DNA of 64,000 nucleotides from Nostoc commune NIES-4072 (GTDB lineage Bacteria; Cyanobacteriota; Cyanobacteriia; Cyanobacteriales; Nostocaceae). Below, one piece after another: positions 27,506 to 38,516 of this stretch. The stretch covers positions 124,001-188,000 of the forward strand of contig NZ_BDUD01000001.1 in the NCBI RefSeq assembly GCF_003113895.1, in the 5' to 3' direction. How positions within the stretch are numbered: the stretch's first letter is position 1; each line of letters starts with the position of its first letter. The position numbers and the translations under genes are program-made. Below the pieces are notes generated by a model. That model was not told the DNA's origin, did not search any database, and worked only from the letters and a program-made list of their open reading frames with translations.

Positions 27506-27912
27506 AATACTATTTCCTGTTTCTGAACATGAAAAACGAATAATTTGATTTCATACCGTTCTAATACACTTTGAATAAAAGAATCTATAAAAAACTCTTG
27601 ATAGATGTCTTTAGATATTGCTAAATATAATACTCGCTCAGATTCCTTTTGTTCTAATGCTACCCTCTAGTTCAAAAATTGACCTATAGCTGTATGGAAC
27701 TCTGAGATTGCTGACACCCCAATAAAACTTTTTACCTCTACTGCTATTTTTTGCTCATCTTTTTCAGCCGAAATTAACTTTTGCGCTCCTAAGTCTATTT
27801 TAATTCTAATTTGTTCCGAGAGTTTAAAAAACAAGGGATCATGTGTAATTTTCCAGCCATCTTTTTCTAAGGCTACTTTCACAGTATTATGAAAAATATC
27901 TTTTGCTGACAT
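27493..27912 (-). pseudogene. xisH: xisH interrupted by one in-frame amber codon
   Basis: Translation from 27912 gives 81 residues (MSAKDIFHNTVKVALEKDGW ... EFHTAIGQFLN) and then TAG at 27669-27667. Without that stop, the same frame continues for 57 codons (RVALEQKESERVLYLAISKD, then IYQEFFIDSFIQSVLERYEIK) to a TAG overlapping xisI, giving the normal family length of 139. At the stop, homologues have Tyr (FINYR), so TAT/TAC to TAG is the simplest history. XisH has a PD-(D/E)XK-like core; its E-V-K (AVEVKSF) lies before the stop. A truncated product or suppressed readthrough is possible. Confidence 0.85.
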
Positions 27913-28023
27913 ATAGAAAATAATAATCTAAGTCATATCTTACCTGATTTTTTAAGTAAGCTGTTGCACTTTGCGCTCTCTGTATCTACCCTGCGGGTTC
28001 TGTTTGCAGTATGCGCGAAACAC

Positions 28024-28055
28024 AAAAAAAGGGATAAGCCCAAAAGCCTATCCCC
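28024..28055 (-). terminator. Intrinsic terminator of ahcY
   Basis: On the minus strand GGGGATAGGC-TTTTG-GGCTTATCCC is followed by seven T. It lies 24 bases beyond the ahcY stop codon. Confidence 0.85.
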
Positions 28056-28078
28056 AAAAAAATCAACTAATCAATGTA

Positions 28079-29742
<1,664 letters not shown>

Positions 29743-31413
29743 GTGCGCTTTCAATTTTTGGCGTTGGCTTTGCCCGCCGTAGGCATCGCTAGTTCAATGG
29801 CTATAGCTGTTGTATCTGTGCCAAAAGCCACAGCCCAAATTCCTTCGTTACCTCAGCTGCTACCATCTCCCAGCAGTGTGAGTAATGATGCAAATAATAG
29901 ACTTGTTACAGGCTGGATTTATTTAGATGGTCGTCGGTTATTTCAGATAGCGGCATCAAGAAGCAACTTTCCTGAGCGTTCAGAAGATATCCAAAAGAAG
30001 TTGGAGAAAATTGCCCAAAATTACTTCCAGTCACCAGCAAAAACAGCAGTCAAGGTAGAAGTTCGTGAAGCCAACGGATTACCAGTAATTTATGTCAACG
30101 GTCAATACCTGATGACCATTACTTCTGAGGATGCTGGACTCCGAGAGGTAGATATATGGACATCGGCAAATCAAATCAAAGAATCGTTGCAAGAAGACTT
30201 GCAACAAGCAAAGCAAGAAAGACAAACTCAATTTTTAATCGACCAAGGCAAAATTGCTGCGGGCATTGGACTGACAATGATTGTGATGAGTTGGGGGGTA
30301 TATAGCTGGCAAAGGCGTTCCAAAAACGATGCAGTACACCCCCTTGCCTCCCAACCCCCCAGAGGGCCCCTACCAACAGCAGCAGCCCAACCAATTGCAA
30401 CCCAACTGAATCAACAGGAACATCGACATATCCAAGAAGTCAAAAGACGATTGTTTCAGCTAACTCAAGCCGGAATTTGGGGAGGTGGAAGTTTCTTTAT
30501 CTTGGGTCTATTTCCCTACACACGACCATTTCAGGTAGGCATTCTCACAGCTGCCCAATTTCCTTTGCGATTAGGTGTTGTGTTCTTGGGAACTTACGTA
30601 GCAATCCGTCTCATCTATGCCCTCATTGACCGTTTCACCACCACTCTGATCAGCAGTGGTGCTTTATTGACTCCAGAAAGTTCTGAACGGCTGCAACTGC
30701 GAGTTTCTACATTTTCCGGCGTGACTAAAAGCATCGCTACTGGTATCTGCGTAGGAGTAGGCTTTTTGCTAGCCCTAGTATCATTGGGGATAGATATCGT
30801 TCCCTTGCTAGCTGGTGCGAGTTTAGTTGGTGTTGCAGTGTCTCTAGCTTCGCAGAACTTAATTAAAGACGCGATTAATGGCTTCCTGATTATTTTAGAA
30901 GACCAGTACGCTTTAGGCGATGTGATTACTGTGGGAGACGTGGGAGGTCTAGTAGAAAATCTAAATCTGCGGATGACCCAAGTGCGTGATTCCGAAGGGC
31001 GTTTGATCACAATTCCCAATAGTGAAATTAAAGTTGTTGCCAATCTTTCTAGCCGTTGGTCACGAGCCGATTTAACGATCCCCATCGCCTACCAAGCCGA
31101 TATTGAAAAGGCTTTGAAATTAATTGAAAGTATTGGTTTTGACATGGATAAAGAACCGCAATGGGAGCGTCAAATTCTGGAAACACCGCAAGTTTTGGGG
31201 ATAGATCAATTTGGCGATCGCGGTTTAATTATTCGTGTATGGATTAAAACACAGCCCCTAAAACAATGGGATGTAGCACGGGAGTTTCGCCGCCGCCTGA
31301 AAGTTGCCCTAGACGAAGCTGGAATTTCCATTTCTGTTCCTCAGCAAGCAATTTGGGTCAATGATGAGCAATTGTTAAATTTTCAGAGTAATGGCAATGG
31401 CAAAGCTAATTAG
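29743..31413 (+). CDS. MscS-family mechanosensitive ion channel
   Basis: 556 residues starting at GTG with an AAGGAGGTG site. An N-terminal signal peptide (about 1-32, ending ATAQ) leads to a periplasmic domain (about 45-150), one TM (about 165-185), a Pro/Gln-rich repeat-like linker (HPLASQPPRGPLPTAAAQP), then the MscS core: TMs, a pore helix with GAASLVGVAVSLASQNLIKDAINGFLIILEDQ-like sequence, and the beta-domain DVITVGDVGGLVENLNLRMT. It would release solutes on hypo-osmotic shock or act in signalling. Confidence 0.9.
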   Translation: MRFQFLALALPAVGIASSMAIAVVSVPKATAQIPSLPQLLPSPSSVSNDANNRLVTGWIYLDGRRLFQIAASRSNFPERSEDIQKKLEKIAQNYFQSPAKTAVKVEVREANGLPVIYVNGQYLMTITSEDAGLREVDIWTSANQIKESLQEDLQQAKQERQTQFLIDQGKIAAGIGLTMIVMSWGVYSWQRRSKNDAVHPLASQPPRGPLPTAAAQPIATQLNQQEHRHIQEVKRRLFQLTQAGIWGGGSFFILGLFPYTRPFQVGILTAAQFPLRLGVVFLGTYVAIRLIYALIDRFTTTLISSGALLTPESSERLQLRVSTFSGVTKSIATGICVGVGFLLALVSLGIDIVPLLAGASLVGVAVSLASQNLIKDAINGFLIILEDQYALGDVITVGDVGGLVENLNLRMTQVRDSEGRLITIPNSEIKVVANLSSRWSRADLTIPIAYQADIEKALKLIESIGFDMDKEPQWERQILETPQVLGIDQFGDRGLIIRVWIKTQPLKQWDVAREFRRRLKVALDEAGISISVPQQAIWVNDEQLLNFQSNGNGKAN

Positions 31414-31772
31414 AAATTTGGATTTGTTAATCTGGCACTTATAAATGTAGGGTGGGTTCTGGCTTGCCGTGATCCACCCTACAAGATTACAAATGTCTGA
31501 CTAGAAAAAGAGCCTCTAATCAGCCATTCCCATGCTGTGCATGGGAACGAGAGAATAGAATGAGCCTTTGAACTCCGTGAATGAGTCTTTTAGCTCCATT
31601 AATGAGTCTTTTGGCTCCATTAATGAGTCTTTGAACTCCACTCCCTTGCTCTCCTTGGCTTCTTAAAAATTCCCAATCCCCAATTTTGTGCGATCGCCTA
31701 TACTAAGCCTTAATAATCCTTATATTAATAAAAAGCTACTACCTCACTAACGAGTCTTGAATTCCCTAATTT
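31414..31772. other. Intergenic with a hairpin and 21-bp tandem repeats
   Basis: GTAGGGTGG and CCACCCTAC (31447-31482) form a hairpin after the MscS stop. Four 21-base units of the type AATGAGTCTTTTAGCTCCATT follow at 31559-31642; three are near identical and the first is diverged. Confidence 0.75.
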
Positions 31773-34700
31773 ATGTTTGTCAATACCTTCATCAGACGTC
31801 CAGTCCTGACGACGGTCTGCACGTTCATTATTTTGCTGCTGGGAAGCATCTGTATTCCGATCCTTCCCATTTCTCAGCTACCAGACCTCGCCCCAGTGCA
31901 AATCACCGTTAACTCCAACAATATTGGTGCGGATGCTCAAACTACAGAAAATACTGTCACCAACATTATTGAGCGACAAATTAATGGTGTTAAAGATGTA
32001 TCTTATATATCTTCTAATACGGGTAATGATGGTTCCAGCAATATAACTGTCTCCTTCCCAACTAATGTCAATAGCGATATTGCTCAAGTAAACGTTCAAA
32101 ATAAACAAGCACTCGCTTCACCGCAATTGCCAGATACTGTTCAACGAACAGGTGTCACCGTTGAAACAGCATCGAGCAGTCTGCTGCTCGTCTATGGATT
32201 TTACTCAGAAAATAATGAGTATGACAACATTTTTATCAGCAACTATGTTGATCTATATATTTTCGATCAGATTAAACGGCTTCCTGGTGTAGGAAGTGCT
32301 AGGGTTTTTGGGGAACGCAAATATGCCATGCGTCTTTGGCTTGATCCCAACAAGCTTGCCCAACATCAACTAACTCCTCAAGATGTGACAACTGCCCTGC
32401 AACAACAAAATATTCAGGTAGGTGCAGGGGCGATTGGTAAGGAACCAGCGCCAGATAATCAAAGTTTTGAATTTGCTTTACGAGCAACTAGCCGATTTAA
32501 AGATGCGGCTGAATTTGAGGATATGGTGCTGAAGGTTAATCAAGGTGGCATTAATAGCACCACTGATAGCAGCATCACTAATAACACCATTAATAGCACC
32601 CTAGTTAAGGTTAGAGATGTTGGTCGAGTTGAACTGGGAGCAGAGAACTATCTCGCTGATGCCAAATTCACTATCCCAGGAAATGCTCCCAAAGCAGCCG
32701 TGGGTTTGGGGATATATCAACTTCCAGGTAGTAATGCTTTGGATGTTGCCCATGCCGTTGAAGAGCAGATCAAAATACTAGAGAAGAGTTTTCCTCCTGG
32801 ATTAAAAGCACAGTTGGCATTTGATACCACTCCGTTTGTAGAAATTTCTTTAGAAGAAGTTCTGCACACTCTGGTTGAGGCGATTATCCTGGTGGTCTTG
32901 GTAATTTTTGTCTTTTTGCAAGATTGGCGTACCACGATTATTCCCACTGTGGCAATCCCGGTTTCCCTGATTGGGACATGTGCGGCTCTGTTGGTTTTAG
33001 GATTTCAGATTAATACACTGACCTTATTTGGTTTTGTTCTAGCGATCGGTATCGTCGTGGATGATGCCATTATTGTGGTCGAGGCAGTTGCAGTCAAACT
33101 AGAGCAGGGCATGAGACCCTTTGAGGCCGCTGTCGAAGCCATGAAAGAGTTAACTGGGGCAATCATTGCCACTTCACTTGTACTCATGGCGGTATTCATT
33201 CCCGTAGCATTCATTCCGGGTACTACTGGGATTGTCTACAAACAATTTGCCTTAACCGTTGCTTGCTCCATTGCCATTTCGACCTTCAACGCCTTAACCT
33301 TCTCTCCGAGTATGGCAGCCATCCTCATGCGCCCGGCTCAGACTCCACGGGGGCCTTTAGGTTGGTTCTTTACACAATTTAATCGGGGATTTTCCTGGTT
33401 CACGCGCCGATATGTTGGGTTTGTTAGCTACCTTACCCATGTCAAGCCAATTGTAATTGGGGTTTTCATTACTGGTTTATTAGCAACGGTTTTGATGTAC
33501 AGAGCAGTGCCTACCGGATTTATCCCAGAGGAAGACCAGGGTTACTTCTTTGTAATTGTCCAGGGGCCTGACGGGGTTTCTTTGCAGTACACTGAATCTG
33601 TGATGAACAAGGTGGTTAAAGAAGTAACATCGGCCCCCGAAGTTAGAGCTAGTTTTATGATCAGTGGCTTTGGTTTCGATGGTAATGCTTCTAATTTAGG
33701 CATTGCCTTTGCTAACCTGAAACCCTGGAAAGAGAGAGCTAATGAATCTCAATCTGTTTACGGCATACTTCAGAGGCTAAACAAAAAGCTCTCTACAATT
33801 ACAGAAGCCAGAGCGATCGCTGTGAATGCTCCTCCGGTTAGAGGATTAAGTACTACAGGTGGTTTTGAGTTTATCATTCAAGACAAAACCGGAAGTGCGC
33901 CGATTGAAACCTTGGTTGATACTGCTCACAAATTCATTGCAGCCGCAAATAAAAACCCTGCTCTCCAACGAGTCTTCACTCAGTTCACCGCAGACACTCC
34001 CCAATTTGACATTCAGGTAAACCGCAACCAAGCCAAAGCTCTCAATGTCGAGATTAACGACATCTTTGGGGCATTGCAAACTTACTTGGGGTCGCAATAT
34101 GTGAATAACTTTGTCCAAGGACAGCGACAGTATCGAGTATATGTCCAAGCAGATGGGGTTTTCCGTTCTAATCCAGATGATATTGGCAAGCTGTATGTTC
34201 GATCTGCAAGCGGGGCAATGATTCCGTTGAGCAATCTGGTGAAAGTTACTCCCTTTGTGGGGCCAAAAACCATCGCCCACTATAACTTGTACAGGTCAAT
34301 CAAAGTCCAGGGCGCTCCGGCTCCTGGTGCTAGTTCTGGACAGGCGATTAAAGCGATGGAACAGCTAGCAGCAGAAATGTTACCTCAAGGATTTGGTTAC
34401 GAGTGGACAGGGACTTATCTCCAAGAAAAGACATCTGGGGGAGCTACAGGCTTGATTTTTGCCTTAGCGATCGTTATTGTCTTTCTGGTGCTATCGGCTC
34501 AGTATGAAAGCTATATTGACCCAATCATTATTTTGCTGACAGTTCCCTTAGCAGTCTTGGGAGCAATGACGGCAATTTGGCTACGTTCTAATATTTTCAT
34601 GGCAACTAGCCTTTTCCCGAAAGTGGTAGATGATATCTATTGCCAGGTGGGTTTGGTGACTTTGATTGGTCTAGCTGCCAAAAACGCGATTTTGGTTGTG

Positions 34701-35105
34701 GAATTTGCCAATCAGCTGCATGAGCAAGGCATGAGCTACACACGGGCGGCGGTGAAAGCCGGGCAAGAACGTCTGCGACCGATCTTAATGACTTCCTTTG
34801 CCGCGCTGTTAGGATTTTTGCCCTTGGTGATCTCTCAAGGGGCTGGAGCCAGTAGCCGTTGGTCTTTAGGAACAGCGCTCTTTGGGGGGCTGATGCTTTC
34901 AACATTCTTGAGTTTGTTCTTAGTACCAATTCTTTATATCTTAGTTAAGAGCTTGGCTCAGGCTGTATTTTCTCAGAAGCGATCGGGTGGCTCAAAACCT
35001 CCAGATTCTCCAAATGGAACTTCAGGATCTGAACATAGAGTTTTGCCTGCTGGCTCAAGTCAGCCAGAGACACAGCTCAGGTCTCAGCAGGATGGGATAA
35101 CCTAA
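31773..35105 (+). CDS. RND efflux transporter (HAE1 type), no adaptor gene nearby
   Basis: 1110 residues beginning MFVNTFIRRPVLTTVCTFII. Proton-relay motifs GIVVDDAIIVVEAV and GLAAKNAILVVEFA are intact; the TM and porter layout is that of HAE1 pumps, closer to AcrB than the copy at 13865-17107. No membrane-fusion gene adjoins it, so it must share an adaptor encoded elsewhere. The last 50 residues (GSKPPDSPNGTSGSEHRVLP ...) are low-complexity and non-conserved. It stands alone, 360 bases after the MscS gene. Confidence 0.92.
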   Translation: MFVNTFIRRPVLTTVCTFIILLLGSICIPILPISQLPDLAPVQITVNSNNIGADAQTTENTVTNIIERQINGVKDVSYISSNTGNDGSSNITVSFPTNVNSDIAQVNVQNKQALASPQLPDTVQRTGVTVETASSSLLLVYGFYSENNEYDNIFISNYVDLYIFDQIKRLPGVGSARVFGERKYAMRLWLDPNKLAQHQLTPQDVTTALQQQNIQVGAGAIGKEPAPDNQSFEFALRATSRFKDAAEFEDMVLKVNQGGINSTTDSSITNNTINSTLVKVRDVGRVELGAENYLADAKFTIPGNAPKAAVGLGIYQLPGSNALDVAHAVEEQIKILEKSFPPGLKAQLAFDTTPFVEISLEEVLHTLVEAIILVVLVIFVFLQDWRTTIIPTVAIPVSLIGTCAALLVLGFQINTLTLFGFVLAIGIVVDDAIIVVEAVAVKLEQGMRPFEAAVEAMKELTGAIIATSLVLMAVFIPVAFIPGTTGIVYKQFALTVACSIAISTFNALTFSPSMAAILMRPAQTPRGPLGWFFTQFNRGFSWFTRRYVGFVSYLTHVKPIVIGVFITGLLATVLMYRAVPTGFIPEEDQGYFFVIVQGPDGVSLQYTESVMNKVVKEVTSAPEVRASFMISGFGFDGNASNLGIAFANLKPWKERANESQSVYGILQRLNKKLSTITEARAIAVNAPPVRGLSTTGGFEFIIQDKTGSAPIETLVDTAHKFIAAANKNPALQRVFTQFTADTPQFDIQVNRNQAKALNVEINDIFGALQTYLGSQYVNNFVQGQRQYRVYVQADGVFRSNPDDIGKLYVRSASGAMIPLSNLVKVTPFVGPKTIAHYNLYRSIKVQGAPAPGASSGQAIKAMEQLAAEMLPQGFGYEWTGTYLQEKTSGGATGLIFALAIVIVFLVLSAQYESYIDPIIILLTVPLAVLGAMTAIWLRSNIFMATSLFPKVVDDIYCQVGLVTLIGLAAKNAILVVEFANQLHEQGMSYTRAAVKAGQERLRPILMTSFAALLGFLPLVISQGAGASSRWSLGTALFGGLMLSTFLSLFLVPILYILVKSLAQAVFSQKRSGGSKPPDSPNGTSGSEHRVLPAGSSQPETQLRSQQDGIT

Positions 35106-35295
35106 CTTTTGCCGTTTCTTCTCTCTACAAGAGCGCGAACCCAAGAATGAGAAGCACCCATTATCAGCAAAGACTTAAGAAGTGAAAATGTGATGTCCAT
35201 AACATCCTTTAACTCTGATACCATTTTCTGTAATTTCCTGCTTGCTAAAAAAATTAGTCGAATAGAAATTAAGTACTTAGATAAGGAAAAGTGAA

Positions 35296-35733
35296 ATGGG
35301 ACTTAGTGAGGGACTTTTGAACCCAACCAAAAAGGCTATGGTTATAAATGACTGTTGCAACATGATAGAAGGACAGCTTGCATCCAAGTCAGGCATGAGC
35401 GGCATCGCTTTAAAAACCGCCTTCGCCGCCCTGAAGGGAATCAAACCAGGGTATATCCCCTACGTCGTTGAGCAGATCCTGCCGCAGTGCTTCACAGCAC
35501 TTGATCCCATCTGGAGTGAAGGCGTACAAAAAGGCAATCCAATTGAATACCTGAATGCGAATCGCTCTCAGACGGCAGACGCACTACTCGGTGTCACCGA
35601 TGCTAGAGTTAAGAATGCCAAGCGCCAAATCGTGCGAGGAACCTATGAAAAATTTCGCGGTTCAGCCAAAAAGCACGTAGAAGAAGCAGTGCCAGACTTA
35701 GCCAAAGTAATCGATAACTACACTAAGTCCTGA
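35296..35733 (+). CDS. DUF6918-like conserved hypothetical protein
   Basis: 145 residues, soluble: MGLSEGLLNPTKKAMVINDC, then CNMIEGQLASKSGMSGIALKTAFAALKGIKPGYIPYVVEQILP. The GLS-G-A-K-x8-KxIKPG-IP pattern fits the DUF6918 family as I remember it. Function unknown. AAGGAAAAGTG precedes the ATG. The base composition in the middle of the gene is slightly more GC rich than surrounding DNA. Confidence 0.75.
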   Translation: MGLSEGLLNPTKKAMVINDCCNMIEGQLASKSGMSGIALKTAFAALKGIKPGYIPYVVEQILPQCFTALDPIWSEGVQKGNPIEYLNANRSQTADALLGVTDARVKNAKRQIVRGTYEKFRGSAKKHVEEAVPDLAKVIDNYTKS

Positions 35734-36161
35734 GCCAGAAGGGAAGAATCACATTGAAAAATTCAGAATCAATTAATGGGGGATTCAGACCTGCGACTAA
35801 TTAAAGACCACTAAACCGTAGATTTAGTGGGGAGCTTAAACCCACTTATTCAGACGCTCGTAGACTCCTTCGCGTTGCGCTATCCGGTTTTTTGGTCAAA
35901 ATTCCTGCTGTTAGCGATAGCGGGGCGTTTAGCCCATTTTGACTCCTGACTCGTGAATTCTATTTCGATAAACGTATGCCACCGTTCGATGCGTCGGTGG
36001 CTGGCATACGGGGAAAAGATTACACTTGTAGGACTAAGGTTTTTGTCCAGGGTCTTGAGTTATATATATATCTACTAAATTTCCTGATACTTACCGAGTC
36101 AGCTTGAAAGAGCAAATAATCAGAAACTATCTGAATTATTGTTTGAATAAACTTTCAATTT
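35734..36161. other. Intergenic with dispersed repeats and one long hairpin
   Basis: A hairpin at 35973-36010 (CGTATGCCACCG / CGGTGG-ct-GGCATACG) is the most stable fold. Around 35928-35964 there is a copy of the GTTTAGCCCATTTTGACTCC repeat that also lies at 9763-9800, between the kinase and HopA1 genes. Confidence 0.65.
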
Positions 36162-37076
36162 ATGAAAAAAGTTACCGTTTATCGATACCGCACTTATGGA
36201 CTAATTGGGTTAATATCTTTAACTGCCGTATTAAGTACACCTACATCTGCCCTAACACAGTTGGCGGATGATTCCCCAATTGGGCAAACTTCCATCCCTG
36301 CTTCTAACTTAATCTGGCCGACTCAAGGGTTTATTTCTCAAGGCTTCCGCAAATATCAACATGAAGGAATTGATATTGCAGGGGTATCTGGAACTCCTAT
36401 TGTTGCTGCTGCATCTGGTACAGTCATCAAAGCAGGTTGGGATAATTGGGGATTAGGCAATGCTATAACTATTAAACATCTTGACGGCAGTATCACTGTT
36501 TATGGTCACAATCGCCGTTTGTTGGTGAGCAAGGATCAACAGGTCATTCAAGGTCAAATTATTGCTGAGATGGGATCTACAGGCAACAGTACAGCGCCTC
36601 ATCTGCACTTTGAAGTTCATCCCAATGGTCGAATAGCTGTTGACCCCCTTCGTTTGTTAACATCTTTAACTGCAACTGTTGGTTCTGCTTCTAAAGTTCA
36701 GCAAGTGGATAACCAAAACCACCCAGTCTCAACACCCCCACTAGCAAAACAAGTTTCACCTTCACAGCCAATTTCAATAGGTTTTGCACCTGTTAGCACT
36801 GATACTAAATGCAATGGAGTTACCATCATTGAGGGTGAGACTGCAAGTATTCGTGTAAAAGTCTGTGAAGAAAATGGTCAGTTATTTTATATTGGGCAGT
36901 TGAAACAAGACCCAAACAAGCCTATAAAAATCGCAGCTTTAAATATTGGCAAAGGCAAATATCGAGCGGATAATGGTAGTTTTTATTATTTAGTCAGCCC
37001 TGAAAAAGTGGAAGTTTGGCGAAATGGTACTCAGATGCGTTCTGATAGGTTTTATAATTTAACAAAATCGCCATAA
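36162..37076 (+). CDS. M23 family metallopeptidase (LytM-like)
   Basis: 304 residues. A signal peptide or membrane anchor covers about 12-35. The M23 domain (about 50-165) has the zinc ligands in KYQHEGIDIAG (H..D) and HLHFEVHPNG (HxH), with GDSTG-like GSTGNSTAPHLHF. It would cut peptidoglycan cross-bridges in the periplasm. The C-terminal 100 residues contain two cysteines (CNGVTII, VKVCEENG) and resemble a small beta domain, not assigned. A CRISPR array starts 32 bases after the stop codon. Confidence 0.92.
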   Translation: MKKVTVYRYRTYGLIGLISLTAVLSTPTSALTQLADDSPIGQTSIPASNLIWPTQGFISQGFRKYQHEGIDIAGVSGTPIVAAASGTVIKAGWDNWGLGNAITIKHLDGSITVYGHNRRLLVSKDQQVIQGQIIAEMGSTGNSTAPHLHFEVHPNGRIAVDPLRLLTSLTATVGSASKVQQVDNQNHPVSTPPLAKQVSPSQPISIGFAPVSTDTKCNGVTIIEGETASIRVKVCEENGQLFYIGQLKQDPNKPIKIAALNIGKGKYRADNGSFYYLVSPEKVEVWRNGTQMRSDRFYNLTKSP

Positions 37077-37107
37077 TGTAATTAATAGAGGATATGGTAG
37101 GCAGTGC

Positions 37108-37299
37108 GTTTCAATCGCTAATAGGGATTTTAGTTGATTGCAATCTATGGGAGAATTCGCCGTCACCAGCAAGTAAAAATTGTTTCAATCCCTAATAGGG
37201 ATTTTAGTTGATTGCAATCTGAATTGGGAATTGAGAAAGACTTATCAGGCGAAGTAAAAATTGTTTCAATCCCTAATAGGGATTTTAGTTGATTGCAAT
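37108..37299 (-). CRISPR. CRISPR array with three repeats and two spacers
   Basis: Repeats of 37 bases at 37108-37144, 37182-37218 and 37263-37299; plus-strand form starts GTTTCAATCCCTAATAGGG and ends TTGATTGCAAT. The first copy has one change (C to G at 37117). Spacers are 37 bases (37145-37181) and 44 bases (37219-37262). In crRNA sense the repeat ends GATTGAAAC, so the array reads leftward, the decayed repeat is leader-distal, and the leader lies at 37300 and beyond. The repeat is the same as the relics beside cas3', so it is assigned to type I-D. Both spacers share their first 11 bases (AATTTTTACTT), which is unusual. Confidence 0.9.
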
Positions 37300-37535
37300 A
37301 GCTGGCGTTTGAAAGGCCTGTCTTATTTAGTTTTCAAGGTTCAATAGCGCGAATAGCAAAATCATAACATGAGGAGTGACAATTCTGCTAAACGAAAATA
37401 GCTGAAAACCAGTCCACATAAGGTGCGCGGATGGGTTAAAGATACTATAGCCGTTAAGTCCTTGCATACACGACAATTCAGCCATTTTTGTAGTCACCTC
37501 TTCACCAACACCTACCCATTCGCGCACTGGACAAA
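37300..37535 (-). promoter_or_regulatory. Probable CRISPR leader
   Basis: The minus strand between about 37535 and 37300 is AT rich, contains a TATGAT box near 37373, and ends with TTGAACCTTGAAAACTA shortly before the first repeat, a motif I associate with cyanobacterial CRISPR leaders. A 66-codon open frame here (37327-37527) has no ribosome binding site and is not called. Confidence 0.55.
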
Positions 37536-37665
37536 AAAACTAGTCTGATTGCAAAGCAGTTCATTGTCCATGAGCCTAGTACAGACTTTCTTTCATTTCT
37601 AGCGAAAACAATTGCCACTTATCAAACCTCTGCGTTTCACTTTTAATCTCAATGCGTTATAAAAC

Positions 37666-38433
37666 TTAAAATTTTTCCTTAGCAGCTAACATCTGTAAAA
37701 TCTTTTCTACATGATCCAACTCTCCAACGATTCGCCGAATTGGGTGCGGCCAAACTTTGACAAGGGTAGGAGTTGCAGAAACCTGATTGAGTTCTGCTTG
37801 TTCTGGATGAGTTAAAACATCAATCACTTTCAAAGTATAAGGATGTCCCAGCGATCGCTCCAACAATTCGTGTAAATTTTGCAGAATACGTTCGGTTGTA
37901 CTGCTATGTCCGGCAACAAACAATCGCAGAACATAGCCTTGTGTAATGGCTTCCTTTTTTTGTACTATTACAGGTTGATGGTATTTTGGCACAGGTTCAG
38001 AAAGGTCTAAACGAACAATTAAGTCGTGATCCTCCCAAAGCTGCGGGAATGAGGAACGATAAGTTGTTAATACCATGCGATCGCACAATCCCTCCTGCCA
38101 AGGAGCTGCTTGCCATACTAACTCCCCTGTCGCAAAAATGGCATTAAGCAAAGCTTGATGTCTAATGACAGCCGGATAAGCTTCAGCAAAAGTACGCACT
38201 TGTTGAGTACGTGGATCTAACCAGTGGTCAATAGTTGCAGTATAACAAGGCACTAAAAAGTGCGGTGGCTCTGGTAAATCTAGGATTTCTTGCAAAGCCG
38301 AACACAAATGCAAATGCCATCTACCTTGTTTGCTAGGGTCGATGCAGTAAATTAAATCTCCTCCAGGTGTGAATAGGGCAATACCTTTAAACAACTGGGG
38401 TGTAGATAGTTTGTTTGTCGTTAAATTATTCAC
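37666..38433 (-). CDS. Protein with C-terminal KaiB-like (SasA-N) domain
   Basis: 255 residues. The C-terminal part (about 166-252) reads GYVLRLFVAGHSSTTERILQ, then YTLKVIDVLTHPEQAELNQV and SATPTLVKVWPHPIRRIVGEL, closely matching KaiB and the N-terminal domain of SasA (thioredoxin-like fold). The N-terminal 160 residues (FTPGGDLIYCIDPSKQGRWH, LCSALQEILDLPEPPHFLVP, then a DHWLDPRTQQVRT region) are a conserved cyanobacterial domain I cannot name. KaiB-like domains bind KaiC; a role in clock output or control is inference. It follows pilT on the same strand after a G-rich repeat tract. Confidence 0.8.
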   Translation of the reverse strand: MNNLTTNKLSTPQLFKGIALFTPGGDLIYCIDPSKQGRWHLHLCSALQEILDLPEPPHFLVPCYTATIDHWLDPRTQQVRTFAEAYPAVIRHQALLNAIFATGELVWQAAPWQEGLCDRMVLTTYRSSFPQLWEDHDLIVRLDLSEPVPKYHQPVIVQKKEAITQGYVLRLFVAGHSSTTERILQNLHELLERSLGHPYTLKVIDVLTHPEQAELNQVSATPTLVKVWPHPIRRIVGELDHVEKILQMLAAKEKF

Positions 38434-38516
38434 AGAGGTTAGGAAGCTAAAAGTAAAAATTCTCTCTTTTACCTTTTACCTTAGCTATAACCGCAACCAG
38501 GATGACAAAGATATTT

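Noticed and set aside
37327..37527. 66-codon frame right of the CRISPR array
   Set aside because: No ribosome binding site, and the position and AT content fit a CRISPR leader better.
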